A stretch of 64,000 nucleotides of DNA from an uncultured Acidimicrobiaceae bacterium (GTDB taxonomy: Bacteria > Actinomycetota > Acidimicrobiia > Spongiisociales > UBA5794): contig CAMYMC010000038.1 in the NCBI GenBank assembly GCA_947259365.1, forward strand, positions 22,927-86,926, in the 5' to 3' direction. The notes beneath the pieces were generated by a model. That model was not told the DNA's origin and searched no databases. It saw nothing but the letters and a program-made list of their open reading frames with translations. This document shows positions 1 through 10,343 of the stretch, in pieces. Position numbers and translations under genes: made by a program. Each line of letters opens with the position of its first letter. Position 1 is the stretch's first letter.

Positions 1-48
1 AATCCCGGGGATTGCGCCGGCGGCGGAAAGGGCTCCTCGAGCAGGGGC

Positions 49-543
49 TCAGCCGCCGTCGGCGTCGATGAGCGCTTGCCAGATCCCCCGGTCGATGCCG
101 GGTGGTGGTTTCCCGTGGTGGTGGCGGGCGAAGGCGACGGCGAGGTCCCCGGAGCCGGCAGCCTCGAGTTCGGCGGCTCCGCGCGGCCCGTGGTCGCGGT
201 ACGCCCTCCACGCTGTGGGCATGGGAAGGCCCAGCGCGTCGAGCACGGTGGCCGCGCTGCGGGCGAGCGGACCGGTCCGGCTGTGGCGCTTCCCGACGTC
301 GTGAAGGAGCCCGGCCCGGATCGCGTCGTCGTTGTCGTCGAAGCGCCGGGCGACGGCGCGAGCCGTGTCGACGGCGTGACGCTGGTCCGGCACCGCCTGA
401 CCCCAGAAGAGCGGCTGTTCCGGATCCCGGAGGAGGCCGGCGACCCATTCCTGTTCGGCGGGGGTGAGTGGTCGCGCCCGGAGGTGGCCGACGAATCTGG
501 CGGCGAGGTGGGGAATATCCCGGGCCAGACGGCGGACGGTCAC
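49..543 (-). CDS. HD-domain hydrolase (putative phosphohydrolase)
   Basis: Protein of 164 aa with the HD-superfamily pattern: a first His in QRHAVD, the His-Asp pair in LLHDVGK, then His residues in YRDHG and ARHHH. These ligands bind divalent metal, and the family hydrolyses phosphate esters of nucleotides; the substrate here is unknown. I start at GTG 543, four bases after the stop of the upstream zinc-finger gene. The open frame runs further upstream, but there it only shadows that gene and reads as low-complexity Arg/Pro/Ser. It is the last gene seen in the leftward run xerD, DksA-like, HD. Confidence 0.8.
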   Translation of the reverse strand: MTVRRLARDIPHLAARFVGHLRARPLTPAEQEWVAGLLRDPEQPLFWGQAVPDQRHAVDTARAVARRFDDNDDAIRAGLLHDVGKRHSRTGPLARSAATVLDALGLPMPTAWRAYRDHGPRGAAELEAAGSGDLAVAFARHHHGKPPPGIDRGIWQALIDADGG

Positions 544-547
544 CCGG

Positions 548-922
548 TCAGCGCTTGTTCTTGCAGTCCACGCAGTAGCGGGAGGTCGGCCGGAACTCCA
601 TGCGAGCGGCGCTGATGTCGCCTCCACACGATTCACACTTGCCGTACGTTCCCTTCCGGACCTTGGCGAGGGCAGCGTCGACGTCCTCGAGCATCGCCCG
701 GGTGTTGTCGATGATGCCGAGGATCTCCGTGCGCTCGGCGGTGGCGGCGGCGGCGTCGGCAAAGCCATCGCTGAAGTCCATCGTGCCGTTGAGCTCTCCC
801 CGCTCGTTGGCTCCGAGCTCGGCGAGCTGGCGCACGAGCCGTACCCGCTCGTCGCGTAGCTCCTCTACTGCCGTCTCGATGTCCACTCGCTGGCTCCTTC
901 GTCTGACCGCACTCGCGGTCAT
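548..922 (-). CDS. TraR/DksA-type C4 zinc-finger protein
   Basis: Protein of 124 aa: an N-terminal helical region (about residues 15-85), then a C-terminal zinc finger CESCGG...RYCVDCK with four Cys ligands. The family binds the RNA polymerase secondary channel (DksA) or acts as a general zinc-finger regulator; in actinobacteria the exact role is often unassigned. The ATG at 922 overlaps the xerD stop in an ATGA arrangement, indicating translational coupling. The acidic tip residues that define true DksA cannot be assigned confidently, so I name only the family. Confidence 0.85.
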   Translation of the reverse strand: MTASAVRRRSQRVDIETAVEELRDERVRLVRQLAELGANERGELNGTMDFSDGFADAAAATAERTEILGIIDNTRAMLEDVDAALAKVRKGTYGKCESCGGDISAARMEFRPTSRYCVDCKNKR

Positions 923-1818
923 CCACTGCGCGGGTGGGTCGTGAGATAGACCTCGTGCAGGTGCTGCGGTGAGACCCGCGTGTAGATCTGGGTAGTTGTG
1001 ATGTTAGCGTGACCCAGCATCTCCTGGACTGTTCTGAGGTCGGCTCCGCCTTCCACCATGTGGGTTGCCGCGGAATGGCGGAGCACGTGCGGCGATACCT
1101 GTGCCATGGCGAGGCCGGCAGCCGGGGCGTGGTGCTTCAGTCGTTGCCAGACAGCCTGGCGGGTCAGGGCGGTGCCGCGTCCGCTGAGAAAGACCCGGCC
1201 GGGGTCCGGTCTGTCCCCCTTCAACTCCAGCCGGATCTCGAGGTACTCCGCGAGCGTGGCGACCGCGGCCCCTCCCAGCGGGACGAGCCGCTGTCTCGCG
1301 CCCTTGCCGGTGACGAGGGCCGTCGCCTCCTCGAGATCGAGGTCGAGGACGTCGAGAAGCACGGTCTCCGACACCCGGGCGCCGGTGGCGTAGAGGAACT
1401 CGAAGAGCGCCGCATCACGCAAGCCGAGCGGGGTGGATCGGTTCGGTGCGTCGAGGAGAGCGAAGACCTCCTCGACCGTGAGCGCTTTCGGCAAGGGCCT
1501 CGCCCGCGTCGGGGAATCGACGAGCGCCGATGGATCCCGCCCCGCGATCTCCTCAGCGACGAGGAAGCGGTGGAGTCCCCGCACGGCGGCGAGTTTACGA
1601 GACACCGTTGCCGGCGCCAGGCCCCGCTCGCGCAGCCACGACACGAAACGGGACACATCCTCCGCCGTCACCGACTCGAGGGTCTCTTTACCGTGTTGGC
1701 GCAGCAGCGCCCGATATTGATCGAGGTCGCGCCGGTAGGCGGCGGTGGTGTTCGCGGAGAGCCCCCGCTCGGCGTCGAGCGACGTGACGAAGTCGGCGAC
1801 GGCGTCCTCGAGCTGCAT
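919..1818 (-). CDS. xerD: Tyrosine recombinase XerD-type
   Basis: Protein of 299 aa, the usual Xer length. An N-terminal SAM-like core-binding domain (about 1-90) is followed by the catalytic domain. Visible active-site elements are Arg in ATGARVSE, the HVLRHSAATHM box (His-x-x-Arg), His in LGHAN, and the Tyr nucleophile in TQIYTRV. Xer recombinases resolve chromosome dimers at dif with FtsK. The neighbour order xerD-Nudix-pyrG matches mycobacterial Rv1701-Rv1700-Rv1699, which favours the housekeeping XerD over a phage integrase. The ATG at 1818 overlaps the upstream Nudix stop. Confidence 0.92.
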   Translation of the reverse strand: MQLEDAVADFVTSLDAERGLSANTTAAYRRDLDQYRALLRQHGKETLESVTAEDVSRFVSWLRERGLAPATVSRKLAAVRGLHRFLVAEEIAGRDPSALVDSPTRARPLPKALTVEEVFALLDAPNRSTPLGLRDAALFEFLYATGARVSETVLLDVLDLDLEEATALVTGKGARQRLVPLGGAAVATLAEYLEIRLELKGDRPDPGRVFLSGRGTALTRQAVWQRLKHHAPAAGLAMAQVSPHVLRHSAATHMVEGGADLRTVQEMLGHANITTTQIYTRVSPQHLHEVYLTTHPRSG

Positions 1819-2357
1819 CAGGATCGGGCGAGGAACAACGAGAGCCCGATGAGCGTCTTGGCGTCCTCGATACCGCCCGAGTCCAGCATCGGGCGGATCT
1901 GGGAGACGGGCAGTCGCACCCTCTTCGCTACCTCCTCTTCGGCGCCGTGGGGCGACGCGGGGACCTCGGTGAGCCCGGTCGCGAGGTAGATGAGCATGTG
2001 CTCGTCGCTGAACCCGGGTGTCGTGTAGATGGAGGCGAGCAGCTCCAGGTCCCGGGGGTCGTAGCCCATCTCCTCTTGCAGCTCCCGGCGCGCCGTCTCC
2101 TCGGGGGGCTCTCCGGCGACGTCGAGCTTGCCGGCGGGGAGTTCGAGCAGTGTCCTGCCGAGCGCAGAGCGGTACTGGCTGATGAGGAGCACATCGTCGT
2201 CGAGAAGCGGCACCAGGGCGACGGCGCCGGGATGCCGGACGACGACCCGGGTCACTCCCCTGCCGTCGGGCCCACGCAGATGGAGACGGTCGAGCGTGAG
2301 AAACGCTGCGGCGCCGACGCGACGACGCCCCACCGCCGCGAACCCGTCGGAGGCCAC
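1818..2357 (-). CDS. Nudix hydrolase, ADP-ribose pyrophosphatase type
   Basis: Protein of 179 aa with a Nudix box ELPAGKLDVAGE...ARRELQEEMG, including the one-residue expansion often seen in actinobacterial ADP-ribose pyrophosphatases. The expected reaction is ADP-ribose to AMP plus ribose 5-phosphate. I choose GTG 2357, one base after the pyrG stop, because AGGA lies about five bases upstream. An ATG at 2405 would add an Arg-rich tail encoded inside pyrG. The gene sits where Rv1700 lies relative to pyrG and xerD. Confidence 0.87.
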   Translation of the reverse strand: MASDGFAAVGRRRVGAAAFLTLDRLHLRGPDGRGVTRVVVRHPGAVALVPLLDDDVLLISQYRSALGRTLLELPAGKLDVAGEPPEETARRELQEEMGYDPRDLELLASIYTTPGFSDEHMLIYLATGLTEVPASPHGAEEEVAKRVRLPVSQIRPMLDSGGIEDAKTLIGLSLFLARS

Positions 2358-2358
2358 G

Positions 2359-4035
<1,677 letters not shown>

Positions 4036-5703
4036 CTAGGAAGTGGGGATGGTACCACCGGCTTCGCCGACCCCTGCCCTTCCAGGTTTCTCCAGGTCGG
4101 GCGCGGAGGTGGCGAGAGCGAGGAGCTCAGCTGCGTGGTGCCTCCCCTTCTCACTGTCGGGGAGCCCGGAGAGCATCCGGGTGAGCTCTTCGATCCGCGC
4201 GGCTCCCTCGACCCGCTCCACCGACGCAACGGTGTCGGTGCGGCGCACGGCGAGGTGGGTGTCGGCGAACGCAGCCACCTGAGGCAGGTGGGTGACGCAC
4301 AGGACTTGGCGCCCGGCGGCGAGGGTGTGCAGCTTGTGGCCCATGGCGAGCGCAGTGGCGCCCCCGATGCCGGCATCGACCTCGTCGAAGGCAACGATCG
4401 GCGCCTCGGCCACACCTGAGGCGAGCCGGAGGGCGAGGACGAGCCTGCTCAGCTCCCCGCCGGAGGCGACGGCCGACACCGGTGCCGGCTCGACGGCGGC
4501 GTCGGAGGCGAACAGCACGCCGAGTCGGTCGGCGCCGCCCGCCGTCGGCGGTGCTTCCTCGACGACGATCCGCACCACCGGCTCCGTGAACCCGAGGTCT
4601 CGCAATTCGGCCGTCGCTGCCGTGGCGAGTCGGCCGCCCGCCTCGGCCCGCGCCGCCCGCAGACGTGCCCCCGCCTCGGTCAGTCGGACGGTCGCTTTCT
4701 CGTGCTCGTCGCCGATGCTCTCTGCGGCAGCGAGCATCGCGGTCAGCTCGCCGGCTCGCTGCACCGCGGCGCTGCCGAAGGCCAGGACCTCTTCGAGGGT
4801 GTCGCCGTACTTGCGTTGCAGCGCCGCCAGCGTCGCGATCCGCCGCTCGACCGCCTCCAGCTCGACGGGGTCACCCTCGCTGTCCTCCGCCGCCGTGTGC
4901 AAGGCCCGCAGCGCGTCGTCGAGCAGCGACGCCGTCTCGCCGAGTTGGGCATCGAGGGACCGCAACGACGGATCGATCGAGACGATGCGGCCGACTTCGG
5001 TCCGTGCCGCGTCGAATGCCTCGAGCGCTCCACGTTCCCCGTCGACGGCCCGGATCGCGATGGTGAGCGCCTCGGCGATCGTCGTTGCATTGCGGAGCCG
5101 ATGGGCCCGTTCGGTCAGATCCAGGTCGTCGCCGGCGGAGAAGCCGGCTGCCGCGATCTCGTCGGCCTGGAACCTGACGACGTCGAGCTCTCGCTGGAGC
5201 GCTCGCAGGTCTCCTCCGAGGATGCGGCGCTGTTCCGAGAGCCGGGCGAGCTCCTCGTGGGCGGAGCGGTAGTCCGCGAGGGCGCCGGTCCCGATCTCGT
5301 CGAGCGCCCCGTCGACCACCGCCCGGATCCCGTCGGGGGCGGCGAGGCGCAGCGCGTCGCTCTGGGCGACGAGCTCGATGAGGGGGCCGACCCGCTCTGC
5401 GAGGGTCTTGGCCGGCACCATGACGCCATCGAGGTAAGCCCGGCTCCTTCCCTGTCTGGACACGCGGCGGCGAGCGACGAGTTCGCCGTCGTCGATGAGC
5501 AGCCTTCCCTGCACTTCGAGCTCGTCTCCCGCAGGCCCGATCTGGGATCGGCGCGCCGGCTCGCCGGCGAGGAGACCGAGCGCACCGAGGAGGAGGGTCT
5601 TGCCCGCCCCCGTCTCTCCGGTGACGACGACGAGACCGGGGCCCGGCTCGATCGCCGCTGAGGAGAGGAGTCCGCTGTTGGAGACGCGCAGCTCGTCAAG
5701 CAT
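4036..5703 (-). CDS. recN: DNA repair ATPase RecN
   Basis: Protein of 555 aa, normal for RecN, an SMC-like ATPase in recombinational double-strand-break repair. Walker A is GETGAGKT (residues 29-36). The middle is a long coiled coil. The ABC signature SGGELSRLVLALRL and Walker B with the D-loop (AFDEVDAGIGG) lie near residues 415-450. The ATG at 5703 overlaps nadK by eight bases. Gene order nadK-recN-pyrG is as in mycobacteria except that the Rv1697/mctB pair is absent here. Confidence 0.96.
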   Translation of the reverse strand: MLDELRVSNSGLLSSAAIEPGPGLVVVTGETGAGKTLLLGALGLLAGEPARRSQIGPAGDELEVQGRLLIDDGELVARRRVSRQGRSRAYLDGVMVPAKTLAERVGPLIELVAQSDALRLAAPDGIRAVVDGALDEIGTGALADYRSAHEELARLSEQRRILGGDLRALQRELDVVRFQADEIAAAGFSAGDDLDLTERAHRLRNATTIAEALTIAIRAVDGERGALEAFDAARTEVGRIVSIDPSLRSLDAQLGETASLLDDALRALHTAAEDSEGDPVELEAVERRIATLAALQRKYGDTLEEVLAFGSAAVQRAGELTAMLAAAESIGDEHEKATVRLTEAGARLRAARAEAGGRLATAATAELRDLGFTEPVVRIVVEEAPPTAGGADRLGVLFASDAAVEPAPVSAVASGGELSRLVLALRLASGVAEAPIVAFDEVDAGIGGATALAMGHKLHTLAAGRQVLCVTHLPQVAAFADTHLAVRRTDTVASVERVEGAARIEELTRMLSGLPDSEKGRHHAAELLALATSAPDLEKPGRAGVGEAGGTIPTS

Positions 5704-6511
5704 GGTCGAGGCCGAACTGGCGTCGCACCCCCTGGGGAAACGGGAGGCTCCCGAACGGGGCGAGGAACCGAACCGGCCGCGCCCCGCGCCCGACGGTGAC
5801 CGTGTCCCCGGCGCCGACGATGCCGGCGTCGCGTCCGTCGACGTTGAGGCGAACCTCTCTGTCGATGGAGACGGTGAACGTCAGCTCCGCGTCGGGGGCG
5901 AGCACGATGGAGCGAGAGAGGAGGCTGTGAGGAGCGACCGGGGTCATGATGATCGCCTCGAGCTCGGGATCGAGCACCGGCCCGCCGGCGGAGAGCGAAT
6001 AGGCCGTGGAACCGAGGGGCGTGGCGACGATGAGGCCATCGGCGCGGTAGGTCGTGAAATGCCGGCCGTTGATCTCGACGGTGATGTGAACGACCCGCTG
6101 CGACATCACCTTCTCCAGCACGGCGTCGTTGATGGCGTGGTGCTCGCTCCCGTCCGGCAGCGTGGCCGTGATCGTCATCCGGTTCAGCTCCCGGACGTCG
6201 CCGGCGCTGAGCGCGTCGAGCATGTCATCGAGTCGCCCCGGGTCGACGTCGGTGAGATACCCGACGGTGCCGAGATTGACGCCGATGACCGGGATGTCGA
6301 GGGGGTGGGCGATCGAGACCGCCTTGAGCAGCGTGCCGTCGCCGCCGACGCCGACGACGACGTCCGCCGAGTTCTCGAGCGGCTCGCCTTCGGCGAGGAC
6401 AGCGGCCTCGAGTCCGCGGTCGACGGCGAGCTCGGCGATGCGGGCGGCGACTTCCTGAGCGTCGGGCTTCTCATCGTGGGCGACCACGGCCAGCTTCGTG
6501 AACTCACCCAT
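5696..6511 (-). CDS. nadK: NAD kinase
   Basis: Protein of 271 aa. The NAD-kinase GGDGT motif is at residues 56-60. The Asn-Asp pair that contacts adenine (HAINDAVLEK) and the ADGLIVATPLGSTAYSLSAGG segment are present. It phosphorylates NAD to NADP. It overlaps tlyA upstream and recN downstream by eight bases each, consistent with one transcript. Confidence 0.96.
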   Translation of the reverse strand: MGEFTKLAVVAHDEKPDAQEVAARIAELAVDRGLEAAVLAEGEPLENSADVVVGVGGDGTLLKAVSIAHPLDIPVIGVNLGTVGYLTDVDPGRLDDMLDALSAGDVRELNRMTITATLPDGSEHHAINDAVLEKVMSQRVVHITVEINGRHFTTYRADGLIVATPLGSTAYSLSAGGPVLDPELEAIIMTPVAPHSLLSRSIVLAPDAELTFTVSIDREVRLNVDGRDAGIVGAGDTVTVGRGARPVRFLAPFGSLPFPQGVRRQFGLDHA

Positions 6512-7316
6512 CGGCGCTCACGATCAAAGCGATCTCCTCGGGTCGGGGCTGCGGCGCGTCCCGTCGCAGCCAGACGAAGAACTCTCGGTTGCCGGACTTG
6601 GCTCCCTCGAGCGCAGACGCGATGACGCCGGCCGTGCCGATGCCGCACTCCCAGAAGGCCTTGGCCACGCCTGAAACGGCGTCCGCCCTGGCCTTCGGGT
6701 CCCGCACCACTCCGCCGGCTCCCACCGCGTCCCTACCGGCCTCGAATTGGGGCTTGACGAGGAGCATCCAGTCGGCGTCCGGCGAGCCGAGCGCGGCGAT
6801 CTGAGGCGCGACGAGCCGAAGGCCGATGAACGAGAGGTCGGCGACGACGATGTCGAATGGGGCGCCCAACTCACCCGGATCGGCGTGGCGGATGTTCGTC
6901 CGCTCGAAGACGGTGACCCGGGGATCGCTGCGCAGGGACCAGTCGAACTGCCCGTAGCCGACGTCGATGGCGACGACCGACGCCGCGCTGCGCTGCAGGA
7001 GGCAATCGGTGAACCCACCCGTCGACGCTCCGACGTCGACGGCGCGCCGGCCATCGACGCGGATGCCCATGCGCTCGACGGCACCGTCGAGCTTGTGCCC
7101 TCCCCTGCTCACGAACGCGGGGCCGGGGCGAGCGATCCGGACGGTGGCGTCCGGTGTGACGAGCGTTGCCGGCTTCGGGGCGGGAACCCCGGCCACCTCG
7201 ACGATGCCTTCGTCGATGGCGCGTTGCGCGGCAGCGCGGCTCTCGGCGAGGCCCCGCTTCACGAGCTCGAGGTCGAGACGCCGTCGTGCCAGCTCAGTCG
7301 CTCCCTGTGTCGTCAT
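6504..7316 (-). CDS. tlyA: TlyA-family rRNA 2'-O-methyltransferase
   Basis: Protein of 270 aa, close to mycobacterial TlyA (268 aa). An N-terminal S4 RNA-binding domain (RRRLDLELVKRGLAESR onward, about 10-70) is joined to a Rossmann methyltransferase with the SAM motif DVGASTGGFTDCLL and the conserved SRGGHKL linker. TlyA modifies 16S and 23S rRNA and in mycobacteria gives capreomycin sensitivity. ATG 7316 is chosen over the longer frame because the S4 domain begins right after it and the small upstream gene's stop (7294) overlaps here. Confidence 0.93.
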   Translation of the reverse strand: MTTQGATELARRRLDLELVKRGLAESRAAAQRAIDEGIVEVAGVPAPKPATLVTPDATVRIARPGPAFVSRGGHKLDGAVERMGIRVDGRRAVDVGASTGGFTDCLLQRSAASVVAIDVGYGQFDWSLRSDPRVTVFERTNIRHADPGELGAPFDIVVADLSFIGLRLVAPQIAALGSPDADWMLLVKPQFEAGRDAVGAGGVVRDPKARADAVSGVAKAFWECGIGTAGVIASALEGAKSGNREFFVWLRRDAPQPRPEEIALIVSADG

Positions 7317-7503
7317 CGAACGCCGCCCGCAGCTGTTCGGGGTCACCTGCTCCCTCGAGCGTCTCCAGCTCGCGAGCAAGCTCGCGGGCGAGCTCGGCGG
7401 CGGGACCCGGCGCGTCCGCCGGATCGAGCCCGGCGAGATCTGCGACGTGGGCGGCGCGCTCGTCCGCCCGGGGGGTTGGTCGGTCCGGCGACGTAGTATC
7501 CAT
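7294..7503 (-). CDS. Small conserved hypothetical protein upstream of tlyA
   Basis: Protein of 69 aa, acidic and helical, with a LARELARELETLEGA segment and an Asp-rich end (AFDDDTGSD). It occupies the place of mycobacterial Rv1693, a small protein of unknown function between the HAD phosphatase Rv1692 and tlyA, and overlaps the tlyA start by 23 bases. The ATG at 7503 is used; another ATG lies three codons upstream. Function is not known. Support is positional conservation plus coding overlap. Confidence 0.6.
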   Translation of the reverse strand: MDTTSPDRPTPRADERAAHVADLAGLDPADAPGPAAELARELARELETLEGAGDPEQLRAAFDDDTGSD

Positions 7504-7542
7504 GGAGGCCATTATCCCGCGGAGGCGAGACAGGACCGCGCC

Positions 7543-8277
7543 TTGTTCCCGATCCGAGATCTGAACCCCACCCGGATTCTGCCGGTGGTGACGCTTCTCA
7601 TCATCGGAGTCAACCTCGTGGCCTTCTTCTTCTGGGAGCCGCAGACCGACGAGGAGGCGGTCACGGCGTTCTTGTACGAGCGCGCTGCCGTCGCGTGCGA
7701 GCTCACAACCGGCGAAGCCCTCAGCGAGCGTGAGATCGAACTCGGTGTGTGCGTCGACAACGCCGCCGACGTCCCGGTCTTCGACGGCAAGAACGTCTGG
7801 GTGGCGGGTGCCGTCTCGATGTTCCTCCACGGCGGCCTGTTCCACATCCTCGGCAACATGTGGTTCCTGTGGATCTTCGGCAACAACGTCGAGGAGGCGT
7901 TTGGGAACGCCGGCTACCTCGCCATGTACCTGGCCGCAGGAATCGCGGCGACGGCCGCCTTCGTCGTGTTCAACCCCGAGACCACCGAGCCTCTCGTGGG
8001 CGCCTCCGGGGCCATCGCCGGGGTGTTGGGGGCCTACCTCGTGCTGTTCCCCGCGCATCGGGTCCTGACCTGGTTTCTCTTCTTCTTCGTCCCGGTGCCG
8101 GCCATCGTCTTCCTCGGCTTCTGGTTCCTCAGTCAGTTCGGCATCGCGGATCCGGGTGTCGCCTGGGAGGCTCACGTCGGGGGCTTCGTCTTCGGCATCG
8201 CGCTGACGCTGCCGCTGCGGGGCATGCTGCTGCGCCGCGTCGAACAGCTCCACGCAACCGTTCGCTACCGGTTCTGA
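7543..8277 (+). CDS. Rhomboid-family intramembrane serine protease
   Basis: Protein of 244 aa with about seven hydrophobic segments. The catalytic Ser sits in GASGAIAGVLGA and the catalytic His in the last helix (AHVGGFVFG); the HGGLFHILGNMWFL loop/helix signature is present. Rhomboids cleave transmembrane substrates inside the membrane. The start is TTG 7543 (LFPIRDLNPTR, equivalent to the usual MxPIRDxNPT start), with AGGA at 7532-7535. It lies alone on the plus strand inside an otherwise leftward conserved block and its end overlaps the convergent HAD gene. Confidence 0.9.
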   Translation: MFPIRDLNPTRILPVVTLLIIGVNLVAFFFWEPQTDEEAVTAFLYERAAVACELTTGEALSEREIELGVCVDNAADVPVFDGKNVWVAGAVSMFLHGGLFHILGNMWFLWIFGNNVEEAFGNAGYLAMYLAAGIAATAAFVVFNPETTEPLVGASGAIAGVLGAYLVLFPAHRVLTWFLFFFVPVPAIVFLGFWFLSQFGIADPGVAWEAHVGGFVFGIALTLPLRGMLLRRVEQLHATVRYRF

Positions 8278-9098
8278 CCGTCGCCTCGAGGGTCGCCGAT
8301 GCCGAGCAGGCGCGGCACGTCTCGAACCGACTCGACCACCGCCGTCGGTGTGAGCTCAACGGGGACGTCTGCAGGATCGGCGGTCACGCCGCTGAGCACG
8401 AGCACCGTCGCCCACCCTTCCGCCGTGCCCATGGCGACGTCCGTTTCCGCCCTGTCGCCGACGACCGCCACGGTCGCTTCCCCGGCCAGCTCGCGAATGA
8501 TGCGCCGCATCGGCTCGTGCGGCTTGCCACACACGACCGCCTTGCGGCCCGAAGCCGTCTCGATGGCGGCCACCATCGATCCGCCGCCCGGCTGCAGCCC
8601 GCCCTTCGCCGGGAACGTCGCGTCGGTGTTCGTCGCGTACAGCGCCGCCCCGCGCCGCACCGCCCGGCTCGCCGCGTCCAGCGTCGCATAGTCGAAGGAG
8701 CGGTCGAGACCGACGACGACGGCGTCCGCGTTGTCGGACCCGGCCACGACCCGGCATCCGCTCGCCGACAGGGTCGCCGCCAGCCCCGCCTCGCCGACGA
8801 CGAACACCGTCGGGGAAGAGCGTGCGATCCATGCCGCGGTCGCCAGGGCCGATGTCACGACCTGATCGGCGTCGGCATCGAACCCGACGCGCTGGACGAT
8901 CGCACGCGCCACGTCCGCACCCGTCCTCGTCGAGTTGTTCGTCGCGAAGATGATCCTCCGCCCGGATGCGGCGACGGCGCGCAAGGCGCCGCCCGCTCCG
9001 GTGACCGGCTCGGCGCCGCGATACACGACGCCGTCGAGGTCGCACACGACGACCTCGACGTTGCTCAACGACCCTTCCCGAGCTACAACTCCCGGCAT
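8265..9098 (-). CDS. HAD-IIA phosphatase, NagD/Rv1692-like
   Basis: Protein of 277 aa. HAD motif I is DLDGVVY, motif II lies in FATNNST, and motif IV is VVGDRAETD; the C2-type cap lies between. The mycobacterial relative Rv1692 dephosphorylates glycerol 3-phosphate during lipid recycling, so that is the best guess for the substrate. ATG 9098 is used, but a start nearer the SNVEVVVCDLDG segment is possible. Neighbours downstream match Rv1693-Rv1701, apart from the intervening rhomboid on the other strand. Confidence 0.88.
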   Translation of the reverse strand: MPGVVAREGSLSNVEVVVCDLDGVVYRGAEPVTGAGGALRAVAASGRRIIFATNNSTRTGADVARAIVQRVGFDADADQVVTSALATAAWIARSSPTVFVVGEAGLAATLSASGCRVVAGSDNADAVVVGLDRSFDYATLDAASRAVRRGAALYATNTDATFPAKGGLQPGGGSMVAAIETASGRKAVVCGKPHEPMRRIIRELAGEATVAVVGDRAETDVAMGTAEGWATVLVLSGVTADPADVPVELTPTAVVESVRDVPRLLGIGDPRGDGQNR

Positions 9099-9157
9099 GA
9101 ACCTCTCATCAACCGCTCCAACGAGGCGGGACGGTACCAGCGGGTCGTGGTCGGGCC

Positions 9158-10336
9158 ATGACTGAGACGATCCTCGTCAGCGTGACCGGCCTCGACGGGC
9201 CGGGCATCACCGCCGGGCTGCTCCACATCCTCGAGGACGCGGAAGCGGGTGTGCTCGACATGGAGCAGGTCGTCATCCGCGACCGCCTCAACCTCGGCAT
9301 CCTCATCTCGCTCGACGGCGGGATGTCACCGCTGAAGGACCTGCTGTATTTCGCGTGGAAGCGAGGCATCGACATCGACTTCGAGGTCGTCGATCCTCCC
9401 GACGATGCACCGATGCCGCCGAGGTTCGCGGTGACGGTCATCGGCGAGACGCTCCATCCGGGTTCCCTCGGTGGTGTCGCCGACGCCATCGTCGCCGGGG
9501 GCGGCAACATCGAGCGAATCGCCCGCCTCTCCAAGTACCCGGTCATCTCCTACGAGCTCCTCATCGTCGGCGGCGATCTGCCCAGGCTGCGTACCGAGCT
9601 CATCAGGGCCTCCTCCGCCCACACCGTCGACATCGCCATCCAGAGGGAGGGCTTGCGGCGGCGTGCGAAGCGGCTCGTCCTCGTCGATGTCGACTCGACC
9701 CTCATCACGGACGAGGTCATCGACCTCCTCGCCGCCGAGGCGGGGACCAGCGACGAGGTCGAGGCCCTCACCGCACGGGCGATGGCCGGCGAGCTGGACT
9801 TCGAGGAGGCGCTTCGCAAGCGGGTCGCCCTCCTCGCCGGACTCGACGCCTCCACCTTCGATCGGGTGGCGTCTGCGGTCACGCTGACGCCGGGGGCCCG
9901 GACGTTCGTTCGCACCTTGCACCGCCTCGGGTTCTCGGTGGCGATCGTCAGCGGCGGATTCACCGGGATCGTCGACCGGATCGGCGCCGAGCTCGGCATC
10001 GATCATGCCTTCGCCAACGAGCTCGAGGTCGTCGATGGCGTCCTCACCGGAGCTCTCGTGGGCCGGATCATCGACGGGCCCGGCAAGGCCACGATCCTGA
10101 CCGACCTCGCCGCTTCGGAGGGCGTGCCGCTCGATCAGACGGTCGCCGTCGGAGACGGGGCCAACGATCTGGAGATGCTGTCGCTGGCAGGGCTCGGGAT
10201 CGCTTTCAACCCGAAGCCGGTCGTCGGCGCCGCCGCGGACACCTCCGTCAACGTCCCGTACCTCGACGCCATCTTGTTCGTGCTCGGCATCCGGCGGGAG
10301 GAGATCGAGGACGCCGACCGGCTCGACCCCCGCTGA
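9158..10336 (+). CDS. serB: Phosphoserine phosphatase with N-terminal ACT domains
   Basis: Protein of 392 aa. Two ACT-type regions (about 1-80 and 88-165) precede a HAD domain with DVDST at residues 177-181, the SGGFTG segment, and motif IV GDGANDLEM. It hydrolyses O-phosphoserine to serine, the last step of serine synthesis; ACT domains usually bind amino acids for feedback control. The ATG at 9158 has only a weak ribosome site. It is a stand-alone plus-strand gene between convergent and divergent neighbours. Confidence 0.95.
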   Translation: MTETILVSVTGLDGPGITAGLLHILEDAEAGVLDMEQVVIRDRLNLGILISLDGGMSPLKDLLYFAWKRGIDIDFEVVDPPDDAPMPPRFAVTVIGETLHPGSLGGVADAIVAGGGNIERIARLSKYPVISYELLIVGGDLPRLRTELIRASSAHTVDIAIQREGLRRRAKRLVLVDVDSTLITDEVIDLLAAEAGTSDEVEALTARAMAGELDFEEALRKRVALLAGLDASTFDRVASAVTLTPGARTFVRTLHRLGFSVAIVSGGFTGIVDRIGAELGIDHAFANELEVVDGVLTGALVGRIIDGPGKATILTDLAASEGVPLDQTVAVGDGANDLEMLSLAGLGIAFNPKPVVGAAADTSVNVPYLDAILFVLGIRREEIEDADRLDPR

Positions 10337-10343
10337 GGGGTCT

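Noticed and set aside
919..1818. The tyrosine recombinase as a phage or island integrase
   Set aside because: Its length, motifs and the xerD-Nudix-pyrG order match chromosomal XerD of actinobacteria, and no mobile genes surround it.
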